In this document: piece after piece, positions 1-12,675 of the stretch
How the letters are laid out: each line of letters starts with the position of its first letter
Position numbering within the stretch: the first letter of the stretch is position 1
DNA from: Alnus glutinosa
Lineage: Eukaryota > Streptophyta > Magnoliopsida > Fagales > Betulaceae
Direction: 5' to 3'
Length of the DNA: 64,000 nucleotides
NCBI RefSeq assembly: GCF_958979055.1
Contig: NC_084886.1
Coordinates: forward strand, 7,144,154-7,208,153
The notes under the pieces: generated by a model
What the model saw: the letters and a program-made list of their open reading frames with translations, nothing else
The model's database searches: none
What the model was told of the DNA's origin: nothing
Position numbers and translations under genes: made by a program

Positions 1-239
1 GGAGAGGAGAGGGGAGGAGGGCATCTTGGGGTGTGAATGTGGTCCATTTTATTCTCTCGTTTGGGCCGGTAGGAATTTCAATACCCCAATCAAATACTTT
101 TTTGACACTTATCAAATAAAGTGATTCAAAAGCAACCACAGAATTTCAAAGAATACTTGCGAGCATTTTTAGCTTTTGGTTACCACCAAACATCTTTGCT
201 TTTATGACCCCATCCCAAATAAAAAGCCAATCTTTTGAT

Positions 240-447
240 TAGGGTCTTCTAAAATTATTTGTCCGAATTTAAAAGAATTTAAACAAATAAATATGTGAGA
301 AACCAATTTTGAGATTCACCTAACCAAATAAAAATTGGACTGCCCAACTACTTATCCGGTCATGTAGGTCTCATAAGTAGTCTCTCACAATCACCTATCC
401 GAATTCTATCAAATTTAAACAAATAATTATAAAGAATCATAATCCAA
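240..447. repeat. Dispersed AT-rich repeat, copy A
   Basis: This stretch shares a long, diverged block with 12270-12424. The shared parts include TCTCTCACAATCACCTAYCC followed by GAATTCTATCAAAT. A second segment (ATTTTTATTTGGT... next to ATAAGT.GTTGG.CAG) occurs in inverted orientation between the two copies. The mix of direct and inverted matches suggests a small palindromic DNA element (MITE) or its remains. Ends and target-site duplication could not be fixed. Confidence 0.5.
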
Positions 448-2540
448 AACCTTTGATTAAACCGGTTCCCATGTGTACTTCTCATCATTAGTTATAATTC
501 TCTATTTATTGCTGTTGTAGGTCCATTGACTCCATCATCACCTTAATGATTGTTATTAAGATTTAATCAAATCATTCAATTGATCTTCTCAGTCACCTTA
601 AACTTAAGTTAAAATTCTGATTCTATATTTTAAAATTTTTAGAATAAGTTATGATTTACGTAACAAATGATTGATTTGGTTCTCAACAGAACAAACAACC
701 TCCTACATACCTTATGATACAAGAAACCTTTTTTTAGATGAGCAAATAATTTTTACTCGCCAAAAATAAATAAATAAATTATTTTTTAAAAAAAAATAGA
801 AGAAGATTTTCAAAGTAACCTGAAACTTTTTATGGTACGATAAATAGAGTGAGGTGGCTTGGAGCTGTACATAGGTTGAGTATGTCCCCTAAAAGGCTAA
901 AAGCCAAATCATCTGCAATTACTCATGAACGAAAGGCCAACCAAAAATGGACGAGAAATTAATAATATTTAAAACTTAGAGAATATTGCCTTTGGGTTTG
1001 TCCGTTGGGTGCCTTTCTCCAAATCAACTTGAGTATATTTATATATATACCCCCAATATTTCATCATTTTTTTTAATTTTGCCTTCAAAGTTAAAAAATT
1101 TGTAATAAACCCAAATAAAGTTTTTTAATTTTCCAATTGAGCCATTCCGTTAGATAATTTCGTCTTCCCTAATAGAAATTGCCCCACGTGTGATTTTTGC
1201 TCTCAACTTCACCAAAATGTCCTTATGTTTCATGTAAGCCACCCCAACCCCTGGGAATGGCTGCGTGGCCATTTTTGAGGTGGTGCCGGCTACCTCTGGA
1301 GTGGCTCGCAAGCCACTCACTTGTTATGGGGTGGTCGCAAGCCACCCCCAAACTCTCATTTTTTTCAATTTTTTTTTTTAAAAAAAATAAAATAAAATTT
1401 TAAGTTTTTAAATTTATAATATAATAAAAAAAATTATTTCATGATGATGGGACGACCTCTTCCTCTTTGGATCAGTCTCCCCTTCTTCCTCCTGCTCTCA
1501 GCCTAGGTTCCTTCGGTATCTTTAAGTTTTTAGATTTGATTTTTTTAAATAAGATCTACAAACTTCTAAAGGCATTTCCACACGATCCTCCATTCCACCA
1601 GGTTCTTTGGCTCCCCAGCTTCGATCCACCAATTGCGACTTCATCAACGGATCTCCACGCATCGAAGCGTGCGCCTCACGCCCCACCACAGTTTTCTCTT
1701 GTTGCTGCTACTCTCCATTCACCTCCTCCGTTTTGGCTGTTTTCTAATTGGTGGTTTGGCCACCATCATTGGTGTATTTTGAGGGTTTTTACAGCTGTTT
1801 TGTCTTTAATTTTTGTATTTGTTTATGGGCTTCCCTGTTGTTACCTTCCTTTATTCACCTCTGTAATGGTGTCTGGGTCATTGTGGCTCAATACACTTCA
1901 CATATCACCTTCACTGATAACTCCGGTTTTGTGGCATCCGTGCATCAAATCATTGTGCTCGCATCACCAGAAGCATTGCTCCCATATACTTTCGTTCTTA
2001 ATTTTAATTTTGAGTTGTCCATCGCTTAGTGTATTTTTTTTTCTGTTGTAATTTGTTTACATATCTATAAAATAAATAAATAAATAAAATAAAAATCCTG
2101 TTGGAGAAGCCGAAAGAGCACAAGTGCACTAGTGCAGTGATGCTCAGTGAGCAGTGATGGTAGACAGCACATAAAGGAATGATCTATCTGCAAGAACACC
2201 TCCATGGTAGGGCCGCAGTCAAGAGTACCAACCTAAACCAGGTTGGGTTAACTTTTGATCACCCACATGAGTTTATGACCGTTTGTTTAAAAAGTATAAC
2301 CCGGGCCACTCAAATACGTGACAAAAAGCTCCAGGTTGCTCTGTTCCCCGTATCACTCCTCCCCATTCCTAAAAAACATATTTATATACTTTTAATCTTT
2401 ACTACAAAAACTATATTATATATTAAAATAAACCATTATTACACCACGTAAAAAATAACATAAAAGGATCAGATACAGACACTCACCTCCTCTATCCACC
2501 GTCACGCTCATTTTGTTGTCTGCAAATCTCCCCAACGTTT
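448..2540. other. Intergenic spacer, no supportable gene
   Basis: The stretch is AT-rich and has many homopolymer runs. The part at about 1180-1345 carries the motif family GGGTGGTCGCAAGCCACCCC, like the GGGGTGGCC units in the Mutator-like element at 18-19 kb, so it is probably the remains of a related DNA transposon. Open frames at 1467-2051 and 1748-2029 have no recognisable domain, and the local base composition is not coding-like. I see nothing else. Confidence 0.55.
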
Positions 2541-2569
2541 CTTTCTCTCTCTCTCTCTCTCTCTCTCTC
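2541..2569 (+). repeat. CT microsatellite in the X8 gene 5' leader
   Basis: A (TC)n tract lies about 55-80 bases upstream of the X8 gene start codon and runs into GATCTCGATCTC. Pyrimidine-rich CT repeats of this kind are common in plant 5' leaders and core promoters (Y-patch and GAGA-type elements). A regulatory role here is inference. Confidence 0.5.
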
Positions 2570-2621
2570 GATCTCGATCTCAAGCTCCACCAACTCCTCT
2601 CTCATTAAGGATATATCAATC

Positions 2622-3979
2622 ATGGCTGTTCTAGTCTATCTGGTGCTTTTCCTGGCCCTGACTGGCCATTCAAGTAAGCTTGATTTTTGTGTACTCTAAA
2701 CCTTTGATGGGTCATCATGAGTACTCATGGTTTTCTGCGATGGGTGATTTCTTCTGTTTTCTCTCTTTTTTACAACTAAATTATTTTTTTTTCTGCCATA
2801 GGTGCTACTTACTGCTTCTGCAAAGATGGGTTGAGTGATCAAGCCCTTCAGAAGACGCTGGATTATGCTTGTGGAGCTGGAGCTGACTGTAGCCCGATCC
2901 TTCAAAGTGGTGCCTGCTACCAACCTAACACTGTAAAGAATCACTGCGACTATGCTGTGAACAGCTATTTCCAGAGGAAGAATCAAGGTCAAGGGACTTG
3001 TGATTTTTCCGGCACTGCCTCCCCTAGTCAAACTGCCCCCAGTATGTCCATTCGCCTCTGCAATCCTCAAAAATTCATTCATCCAACCAAAAATAATAAG
3101 AAAAAAAAAATTAACTGATTTCTATCTTCATTTTCTTGGGTGATTTACAGCCGTCGCTTCCGCTAGCTGTGTTTATCCCGCAAGTGCCAGGTATGCTTCT
3201 TTTCCTCACCTCCTATCTTCAATCTGTCCCCTTTTGAATGAGTAGTTTGGATCATTTTACTATACAACGAAAAATAAAATAAAATTAGATATTCTCTTCA
3301 AATGAAAAGGCTTTCCCACTGTTTGTGGTTTAAAGGTCGGATTCCTTTTCCTTTTTTTTTTCGTTTTTAGTATAGATTCTTCATACTGTTGAAATTCTGC
3401 TGTGAAAATCCAGCTCCCTGCTTTTTGATTTTGCAAACCCACAATCATTGATACCTAAAGCAATGGTTTAGGGTTATTAATCAGTCTTCTTGGCAGTAGA
3501 TCTTGCACCTCACAGATTCACAACTTTCATTGATTTCTGCACTAGTCTGGGCCAGCTGCTTACGTAAGGCTGAGCTGCCATGATGTTGATTTTTTGTAAC
3601 CTCCTTTGTCCTGTTCTTCCCCAAATCTCAGCTTCACATCTGTATTCTGCATATTATACACTGCATAATTAGACATATTTATGTTAATATTATTGTCGTT
3701 TTCCTGTATTTCAGCCAAGCAGGAACAGGCACCACCACAACCAACACAAGCACAACCCCCCCAAGCACCACTACTCCCACAACTGGAACCCCAACAACAA
3801 CCACAGGGTCAGGCATAGGCATCCCCCCTCCGCCGGGGCTTATCACCGGAATTAGCCCCACCGGAACCACCACCACCACCGGCATCGACGGCACTGGTGA
3901 AGGTGCCGCTCTCACCAGAGGCACGGGAATATTCTTCTCTCTTGCTCTGACCTTGTGGTCACTATTGCTGTGGGGCTGA
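2622..3979 (+). CDS. X8-domain, GPI-anchored plasmodesmata callose-binding-like protein
   Basis: Four exons: 2622-2673, 2802-3041, 3151-3190, 3715-3979. All introns are GT-AG, giving 597 nt and 198 aa. Residues 1-18 form a signal peptide. The X8 (CBM43) domain spans about residues 20-104, starts YCFCKDGLSDQALQKTLDYA, and has cysteines at 22, 24, 41, 47, 56, 66, 84 and 104. A Thr/Pro/Gly-rich linker (about 110-170) follows, then a hydrophobic tail (FFSLALTLWSLLLW) typical of a GPI-anchor signal. In this family (PDCB/PDCP) the X8 domain binds callose (beta-1,3-glucan) at plasmodesmal necks and helps control cell-to-cell traffic. The start is the first ATG after the CT-rich leader and begins the signal peptide. 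The gene converges on the hydrolase downstream. It looks intact. Which PDCB paralogue it is cannot be settled here. Confidence 0.93.
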
Positions 3980-5303
3980 GGGTCAAAAAATAAAACAAAA
4001 AACCTAGTTAATAGGAGGTATAATTTAGTAGGGTTGATGTGTGGACTAGATGTCGCCACGACAGGAGGGGTAGGCGTGTAATTTCCATTGGTTGCATTGG
4101 GCATTACAAACAAACCCCATTAAGATTTTTTCCTCCTATGTTAAAAAAAAAAGCTGGGAATTTGGCTCCTTTCTGAGTGGTGACATGACTGCTATTGTAT
4201 TTGGGGGGGTTAGAGAGCCTGATCTCTTCTTTTTAGAGTTTGAGTTTTTGTTGTATATCTACAGAGAGGTAGTATTTTTTGAATTTAATGGAACTTTTAT
4301 AAGTTCAGTGATTTTGGGCATGTTTACAATTTTTTATTTTTATTTAAAAAAAAAAAACGTGTTTACAATTCGAACACGCTTCTTGCTGTTCTTTTTGACA
4401 ATTTGGCTCATTAGATAGAAAGAAAAAAAAAAGAGGACAAATAATACTAGGCGGCCTTTTGTGGTGTTGTGTTTATAAAGGTTGTCTAAAGGTGTGTATA
4501 CGACAATACCCTGGGTTATGGTTAACCTGGAGGCTGGAAAGAGATCTACCTTCTGAGCCATTCATTCAGTATGGTAGGCCAAATGTCAAAACCATAGCAG
4601 AATAATTGAGTTTGACACGTGCGTGGCCATCTAAATCTAATGAAAAAGCGATCCCTCCTGCACGTGCTTGGGCTAAAAACTAGTGATCAATCCACCAACC
4701 ATATTGTCGCAACTCACAAGCTCAAAAATCTGTCATGACATGATTGGGTCGGTTTTTTTATGTTCCTTTCTCAGTTTCTCTACCACAACAATTGGAAAAT
4801 CCAAAACCCATAAGCAAGAGTAGATTATCTGATTCAGGAAACCACGAATGATTAAGAAATTTTGCAGCTGACACAAAAGTATTTCAAAGCAGGAGAAATT
4901 ATGATTCTTCCATCCACTCAAAGCAGCAAAGATATATTAAGATATATAGTTAATTTCGTTTAGATACAGGGACAGGGTACTAGTGCTTGGTAGTGCTTGG
5001 TAGTTCTTGGATGAAAGGATATATTTAGGGCAGTGAAGCCCTAATGATAGCAAATTATATGGATAGTTGAGTTTCAATGCTTAAAATTTAAATGACTGAC
5101 AGCATCTATATCTATTGCAAATTTAACACTAACAAATAACATAAAGATGGATTGTTGCCTTCAAGTAGGAAATGTTGTAGTTCCTGCATTTACAAAACGC
5201 CCCTTAAATAAACTCACGGGAGGATTACATTACCATACCATGAATATGGTGAACAGCCAGCTTTATATCATTTAAGCAGAGATTAGGGAGTGGACCTTCA
5301 ATA
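3980..5303. other. Convergent intergenic spacer
   Basis: This spacer separates the X8 gene stop from the hydrolase stop and holds both 3' ends. It is AT-rich, and the short frames in it have no domains. No transposon ends or RNA gene are evident. Confidence 0.5.
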
Positions 5304-8300
5304 TTAGGAAACACATTCAATCTCTTTATAGCAATCTTCTTGCGCATGTTCCATAATCAATTTGGCAACTAAGTTTGGCTTTTCCACATGAGGAAGGTGG
5401 CCACAATCTGGTATTTGACGTATAATTGCGTTTGGCAGTTCACAGTGCAGTCTCTGCATAATGAGCAAAAGAACCAAGCAAGCCAGTTATTCCAACATAA
5501 TCAACAAATGGTCATAAGGTGGAGTATTCAATTCTTGGAATGTCAAATAGATTTTTAAAAAAAAAAAAAAAAAAATTGTCACACGCAAGATCTCTCTTTA
5601 GAATGCGTTCAAACAAAATTGTTGTTGAGCATGTTTTACGAGCTATAATAAATAGTAAGTGGCTATGTTTGTTTTCTTTTTTCTTTTTTGTTTTCTTTCT
5701 CAAGATAAAACATTAACAAACAATTCAAAACATAAAACACTCATCAAAACACAAAAACAGTTTTCACCTTATGTCACATTAGAACACTTTTTCAAACTAA
5801 AAACAAAAAACACCCTTCAAAACACATTAACAAACATCTAGTCAAGCACATTAACACATTAACAAGCATTGATGATATGCAAGCATTCTATACTTTATAT
5901 CCATAAAAATTTACTAACCACTGCAAGTTTGTTGCTAACGATCTGGTCATCCTCACCCCATATGATAAGTGTCTTTTGCTTTACCTGTTAAACAAAATTG
6001 AAGTAGCATTTTAAGAGACAGTAGAACTTTTGGCCATTTACCTGAGATAACTACATTATCATAAAAGAAAAGAAAAGAAAAAGGGGAGGTAAAACTAGAA
6101 CATAGCTCGAAGGTATATGCTAATAAATCTTCATCTGGCACTTATGGCACCTTCCCTCCCACACAGTACTAAAAGAAAATACCTGTCAGGATCCATTCTC
6201 TCTCTCTCTCTCTCAGCTCTTTCACACACACATAAATAGAAACAATGATGATATGCAAGGAAGGCAAGTGATTTGTCATAAATTCATGCTTTTACAAATC
6301 TTAAGAAGAGAGACCTACTGCATATTCCCCCGCGGGAGCAGGGGGTTGAAAACCTCCTCTAACCAAAATAAATATTGTCCTTGCTAGTGCATAACTGTTG
6401 TCAAGGAAATTTCTTAAAGCCATTAAACATTCCAACAAAATGTACCAAAATGGACGTATTTTGGGAAACATCCATCCAACAATGTTATTTTGTTAACAAA
6501 TTTTAAAGGAACACGGGATCCAAAAAAAGTGGTTGAGAAGATGGTAAGTAAAGTGGTTTGAAAGATGGTAAGTAAAGCCTTGCATAAACTTCAGTATGAT
6601 CTCCAATATGAAAATTTGATTGGAAGATGCAACTCTTACTTTTTCTATCCTGCTTATTAAACAAGGTTACAAGGGTGACAAAAATAGCTTGTATCGCACA
6701 TTTAGCATTGACTGCCTAAAAATCAATTAAGGATATGTCACTGAACACAATGTGCCCCAAGAACACATCAAATGTTCTCTTTCATATGCACCATAGATAC
6801 CAGTTGACTTGCAAATTGTATTGGTTCTCCTTTTCTAAGTGTTCTTCCTACCCCATCATCCTATAACAAGAGCTCCTCCTTCCTATATGCAGAACTGAAG
6901 GACATTCTAACAATTGTTAACTTAAAAGGCAAAACAAATTGGCATATACCTGTTCTATCTGAGTACGAACACTGTAACCCCCGCTAATCATAAAATCCAC
7001 AGTTGCATCTGCCCACCAAGGGAATAGACAATGCAAGCGGCCCACCTAGACAAGATAACAACAAAAGAACATCATCAGAATTGAAGTTCACCACTGCAGC
7101 ATCCCATACATTTGGTATATATTGTTAAGAAAATAGAGTGATTACAACATTCATGCACTTCTATTCATACTAGTGTATTTATAGAAGCAAATACAATGTT
7201 GTAGATTTGAGACACCTCATACTAAGGCACCTCATAGGGACATCTCACTACCTTCTAGAATAGGGACACTTGTCCCTTTCCCTCATATTGGAATGGATCT
7301 TTCACTCAAAAAAACAGCCACCACTGTTGGCTGGCCTCACCATCAGCAACCACGAAAAGTTGGCTCACCGCCTTTCACACTACAATTAACCACAATCAAA
7401 CAATACAACACACCATTGGCAATCAAAACACAATCAATGGCAACACACTCACAACCACCGACCACCCCTACAGACATGGCTAACCACCACAAACCACAAA
7501 AATGACCAAAAAAATTTCCCACACAACACGACGACCACAAGAAAACCATCGCCTACCACCACAAACGCTGGGCAGAATTTTTATTTTTTCGTCCACAACT
7601 CAGCCACTGACCACCATATTGATGAGCATGAGGCTGCCATTGACCTCCCCACTATTGCAGGCAGGGAGAAATAGAACAACAAAGAAAATGGCAGCATAGG
7701 GAATACAATTTTCTTTCTATTTTAATTCATAAGCTCTAATACCATATTAAAAAATATATAGTGATTTCAAAATTCACACTTTTCATTCATACACTAGTAT
7801 TTGTCAAAGTAAATACAATGTTCTCGATTTGTGACACTCACACTAGGGCACCTAATAGAGACACTTCACTACCTTCTAAAATAGGGACACTTGCCCCTTT
7901 CTCTCTAACATATATGATAAAGTAAGAAAAACGATATTGCATTATTTCTTTTTTCCTCTTTCAATTAAAAGTAGTACTTTCTTTGAGAGGAAATACTCAC
8001 ATTAGTCCAATCTAAGCTGGAACTAAATGAGATGTCAGTGAAGGTCAAAAAATTTGCATATAAGCGCAGCGGGATGCTCTTCAATAAATATACCTGATCC
8101 AAAAAAGAGTGGGTCATGGCATTAAATGAGATATCAATGAGAAGATAAGAATGGGTTAACAGGTGCTGTTAAAGATCTTGCCAAAAATCTCCTTATCATC
8201 ACAAACAGAAAAGGGAGCACAACCAATAGTTCTTATCGTGTTTCTTTGAATTGGTGCAGAATCAAAGGGTATCAAACCAAGCGTAGACCAAAACAAGTAT

Positions 8301-11221
8301 ATATCTTCTGTATTAGTTCATCTATGAGATATTGATATTCAATGGGTTAATTTTATGATGTTTTCACATTTAGTCAAAATGGTATCACAGACTATAAGAG
8401 GTGAATCGTGAATAAAGATGCAAACTATTAGGTTGCTGGGGCAATTGTAAGGTTGCTCTTCCTCTCTCTCATTTGTGCTGGTAGATCCGAAAAGCAAAAG
8501 GCAACAGCTAAAAATGTGGTTGGAAATATCTAAATATCTTACAATTGAGGTAACAACTCACTATCAAGTGCAAGTTTCAATTTTTTGTAAACTGATACTT
8601 ATTACCTCAAAAACAGAAAGTTTCAATTTTTTTTAACAAGTAAATTTTCCTTCAGGCCAATGAACCAGAAAAGCATAATTCAAAACTTACATCTAATTTA
8701 AATTATTTCAGAATTTTTCATCCTGTTTCTCAAGCCTCATGGAAAAACCTGAAGCATTAGTTCTTTATTAATGTCAATTACATTTATGAATCAGGTATAC
8801 AAATTTATATATAAAAAACAAATACAGGTCCAAGTTAATAGCCAAACCCCAGCATCATGATCAAGGACTATAACCAAAAGGATTGATGATGAATAAGCAC
8901 TCATTAAGAGGATTTTGAGATGGATAGTTGCAACAGAGAAAAAGATACTAAGGTGGTTAGGTCATGTACAACAAAGACAATGCTGCAGAGAGGAATACTA
9001 CAATTTATTGAAGACATTACTGAGAAATGAAACTTGAAATAAAACAATAAAGCATAAATTAGGGCTTGGGCAATGAGCAAAGACATTACAACTTGTATGA
9101 GGTGGTGTCCTTCAATAAATTTCGATAGCAGAAATAGTTTACTACTGTTGGCGGTCTGGATGTTAGGTTATATGGGCTACTTACCCCAGCATATGCTGCG
9201 ATTCTGGGTAAATTTGCTAGATTTCCCGTGCCTTCTGCATACACACTTGCGTCAATTAAAACCAGCTTTTCAACCTGGAAAAAAGTTGAGCTAGAAAGAG
9301 TGATTGCTCGTAAATGTTAGAGGCATCAATTGTAACAACTTTCTACTATAGTATAACTTGTATCTTCTCACAAAATGAATTGATAGTGAATAATCATAGG
9401 CTCAACTATTTAATGTACTCACAGCTTCTGGATGGTAGACTGCAAAGTCAATTGCAACAGCAGCACCAAGGCTTGGTCCAACCAAAATCATCGGCCTTTT
9501 GATGTATGAGTTCCATAGCTGTTGTCAAGACGAGACAAATCCAACACAATGGATGAAAACTCCTCAGTATCATTAATATCGAAAATAGGTTCTTTCTGCC
9601 AATGACTAGATAAATACCCACGAAACTCAAACATACAATTGATTGTTCCTTTTGGTAGATAGTTCACTAACATGGGTAATTGAATCAGAGCTTCATAACA
9701 GCGGTACAAAAACTTAGTTCATCACATATTTATACTGGAATGGAAATAAAAGCTGTCAAAAATTGTCATCTAATGTTATTTTCCTCTTTCTGTAATATTT
9801 GAAGCTTCCATCATAAAATAAATCATAGCGGTAAACTTTCCTTATACACAAGCCAAGGATAAAAGAAACCATGAAACCTGATAAAAGTGTTCGCGCTTAG
9901 ATGCCACATCACACGGTGGAAGTCTTTCTGGCACACATGCAAAAGCAGAACAACAAAAGCATTATCGAAAATCAACAAGAGCAAAAAGAGCAACAAAAAA
10001 AAAAAAAAAAAAGCAGATAAACGAACCCAGATCAGAGAAACCCCAACCAAGAATGTCCACAGCCCAAGCCTCTAAGCCAGCCTCCTCGAGCAACGGGTGC
10101 GTATATCTCCATTCTAAACAGGAGCTGAATAATAAGATGTAGCGAACTCCAATACACAAACTTATGCTCCGTTTGTTTCGGTGTAAAATGATTTTCGTCG
10201 TAAAATATTCTCAACAAGATCATTTTTCAGAAAAATATTTTCCGTCGAAATTATTTTCTAGTGTTTGGCACATATGAAAAATTACAAATATTTTTTATAT
10301 TTTTATTCAATCATATTAATTTAAAAAAATTAAATTTTATTCACAACATAAAAAATATTAATATAAAATAATATATTTTTTATTTTTTATTTTTTTATAT
10401 TTGGCGCATATAAATTCCGGCAAAAGTGGCCAGAATCTAGCCATTTGTGCCGGATCCCGACCAGTTGACAGGAAGCCGACTGTCCTGGCCAGATCTCAGC
10501 CAGTCAAATTCGGCCAGAACGGACGGATTCGGTCAGAACAGCCGAGGTTCTAGCCAAAAACTCGGGTATAATTTTTCAGATTTGGCACCGACCGGTGTTG
10601 GAATCTGGCGATAGTCAACTGCTTGAACGTAAAGGTCGACTGTGTCGTTTAAAAGAAAGTCGACTACGTCTACCATCTACGAAAAATGATTTATACTTTT
10701 ATTTTTTGAAATTTACTAAGCATTTTTGGTCAAATATAAATCATTTTTCAGTTAACCATTATTTTCTCCCCTACCAAACACTGAAAAATGTCGAAGCCAT
10801 TTTACGCCCAATTAAACAGAGCATTAACCAACAATTTCTTTCAACAAACAGTAATGCTAAAAATACACCTGTCGAAACCATGCAGAAGAACCACCGGACT
10901 TGTATTGCTCAGTGTCAATGGCCTCACGCAACTACTCATTATACAACTCTCCGAGAAGCTGACCTGCGAATTTTGGCAAGCACATTGAATTCAATACGAT
11001 GTCTAGCACAGTTTTTAGGGTAGAGGAGTGAGAGTTACAGGTACAGGCAGCCTCTCAATCCTGGTGGCGAGCTTACGAGCGGATGGGTCTTTGATATTTT
11101 CGACTTCTTTGGGGAGGAAGGGAGGGAACCCAGCGCCAGCGCACGAGACTCCGAAACGCCTTGGGGCGCTGCGCCTCGTGGGCATTGTTGGTGGGGCGGG
11201 GCTGGCTGTGAGGGCGAGCAT
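5304..11221 (-). CDS. Alpha/beta hydrolase fold protein, probably plastid-targeted
   Basis: Ten exons in transcript order: 11221-11039, 10963-10869, 10124-10027, 9927-9878, 9518-9423, 9274-9185, 8093-8001, 7045-6950, 5984-5919, 5453-5304. All junctions are GT-AG, giving 1017 nt and 338 aa. The N-terminus (MLALTASPAPPTMPTRRSAP) is Ala/Ser/Pro/Arg-rich with no acidic residue, so a chloroplast transit peptide is likely. The fold is clear: oxyanion-side HGFD at 89-92, nucleophile elbow G-P-S-L-G with Ser158, the acid in WGEDD (Asp280 likely) and the catalytic His308 in DCGHLPHVEKP. The predicted class is serine hydrolase (esterase/lipase or C-C hydrolase-like); the substrate is unknown. It resembles the roughly 340-aa plant family to which, from memory, Arabidopsis At1g13820 belongs. 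The introns carry a miniature LTR element (intron 7) and a Harbinger-type MITE (intron 2), both outside the splice signals. The gene looks functional. Confidence 0.93.
7123..7910 (-). mobile_element. Small non-coding LTR retrotransposon (TRIM/SMART-like) inside a hydrolase intron
   Basis: Two direct repeats of about 160 bp (near 7123-7285 and 7747-7910) flank about 460 bp that encodes no retroviral protein. On the minus strand the outer ends read TG...CA. The sequence next to the upstream LTR reads TGGTATTAGAGC (7733-7744), a good match to the initiator-Met tRNA primer-binding site. The 5-bp direct repeat TATAT flanks the element at 7118-7122 and 7911-7915. The element is a non-autonomous fossil. 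The two LTRs have visibly diverged, so the insertion is old. Confidence 0.75.
10165..10823. mobile_element. PIF/Harbinger-type MITE, copy 1 (hydrolase intron 2)
   Basis: The inverted ends are TGCTCCGTTTGTTTCGGTGT on the left and, reversed, TGCTCTGTTTAATTGGGCGT on the right, each followed by AAAATG. The 3-bp target duplication TTA lies at 10162-10164 and 10824-10826, the size and composition typical of PIF/Harbinger elements. The core (about 10400-10600) is GC-richer than its surroundings and repeats CCGGC/GGCCAG words. It encodes nothing. The same family occurs at 27618-28673, where the core is larger. Confidence 0.8.
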
Positions 11222-12675
11222 CTTCTTGTCACCCGCGGGGTGAGGTTAGAATCGGCAACCCCCCCCAACTACAGTTGCGGTTGCTCTGCTCTGTCTATCC
11301 GTCCCAAGTCGAGGACGAAGCAGAGTGTGGTCTGGGCGTCTTATTGAATTCGTGACTCGTCTGATTTGTTGAATTCGTCTCACGCGATTTCGTGGCGCGT
11401 CTTTTGACTTTTGTTATCTTTTATCACGGACGGATTCGACTTGTTGGGGCGACAGCAAAGTGTTGTTGAAGATCGCCCCAGATGTATATTAGACATAGCC
11501 CATTGGATGGGCCTGCAATTCTTTAGATTGTTCAGACGGACATTATGTAGCCCATTGCGGTCGTGTTCAGACTGTTCCTTTTTTAATGAAAGACTTATAG
11601 ATTGGACTATGTCAATTTTAAAGAAAACATAATTAAAAAGTAGGATTAAATAGCGCAGAGGAGGTACACGTGTGAATAGGCCCATATCAAATCGCCGTCT
11701 CGGCTTAAAAAATGTCATTGGCGGTACTTTCCTTTAATTAATATTTTCAGTTGATGTTTCTGGTAATCCTTTGACCATTTTTTTAAAGGACTTTTATGTC
11801 ACTCACTTTATAATGTTGATACTTGTCCCGATTGTTATGTAGCCACGTTTCATAGATGACATTTATGCTTTCAATGCCACATAGGATGAGGAAAAAAAAT
11901 TATCTCAATTTTTATTTTTATTTTAAAAAAAAATAATAATCTAATGATTATATAGCACAAACAATGATCATATAATCATAATTATAATTATATAATCATA
12001 TAATTATATGGTAAATAGTGAGCGGGGTCATAAATATGGTATTTAAACAACCCTCCTACAAAGTGTAAAAATTGAGCATCATTAACATCATGTCACGTTT
12101 TGTGTTTGGATTATTTTGTAAGCGGTAGTTAATTTCCACTGAATTAGTAAATAGAATGTATTACTACAAACATACCGCTAATTAAGCAGTTTACTTTCAT
12201 AATAATAAGTACATGTTCTTATTTTCAAGAATGACAAACAAAATGAGCAGTAAAAGTTGTGATAGACTATTTATGGAACCCACCTAACTAGATAAGTGGT
12301 TGGACAGCCCAATTTTTATTTGGTCAGGTAAGTACCATGAGTCCCATAAGTGATCTCTCACAGTCACCTGCCCGAATTCTCTCAAATTCAGATAGATAAT
12401 TGTAGATAATCATAATCTATAAAAGTTGCTATCCGCACCGAGTCCAAGATCCTTCTAGCTCCCTTGTAACGTTTTATTGCACAATTTGAAATCACCAACA
12501 CAGCTGGAATTAGAAAAGCTCAATTAGTAATTAACACACACACACACTCGTATAATATGAAAGAAGAGAGATTAAAGAAAATTGATAAGGATGTATATAT
12601 ATATATAATATGCTATTGATCATCATGTGTGTGTTGAATCAAGAAGAGAGATTAGACCTCATTTTGAATTTGAGA
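11222..12675. other. Spacer upstream of the hydrolase
   Basis: The first 250 bases are GC-rich and probably hold the promoter and leader of the minus-strand hydrolase. The rest is AT-rich and ends with repeat copy B (12270-12424) and short CA/TA runs near 12536-12608. No coding frame has recognisable content. Confidence 0.45.
12270..12424. repeat. Dispersed AT-rich repeat, copy B
   Basis: This block matches copy A (240-447). TCTCTCACAGTCACCTGCCC followed by GAATTCTCTCAAAT is in direct orientation, while the preceding ATAAGTGGTTGGACAGCCCA segment matches the reverse complement of copy A. That arrangement points to a palindromic element that has rearranged or inserted in alternative isomers. 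No target-site duplication was found. Confidence 0.5.

Noticed and set aside
1467-2051. 194-aa plus-strand frame
   Set aside because: No domain, T-rich and hydrophobic only because of composition, and no splice or promoter context. It could be transposon remains but not a supportable gene.
3679-4113. 144-aa minus-strand frame with many Val and Pro
   Set aside because: It is the antisense shadow of the Thr/Pro-rich last exon of the X8 gene.
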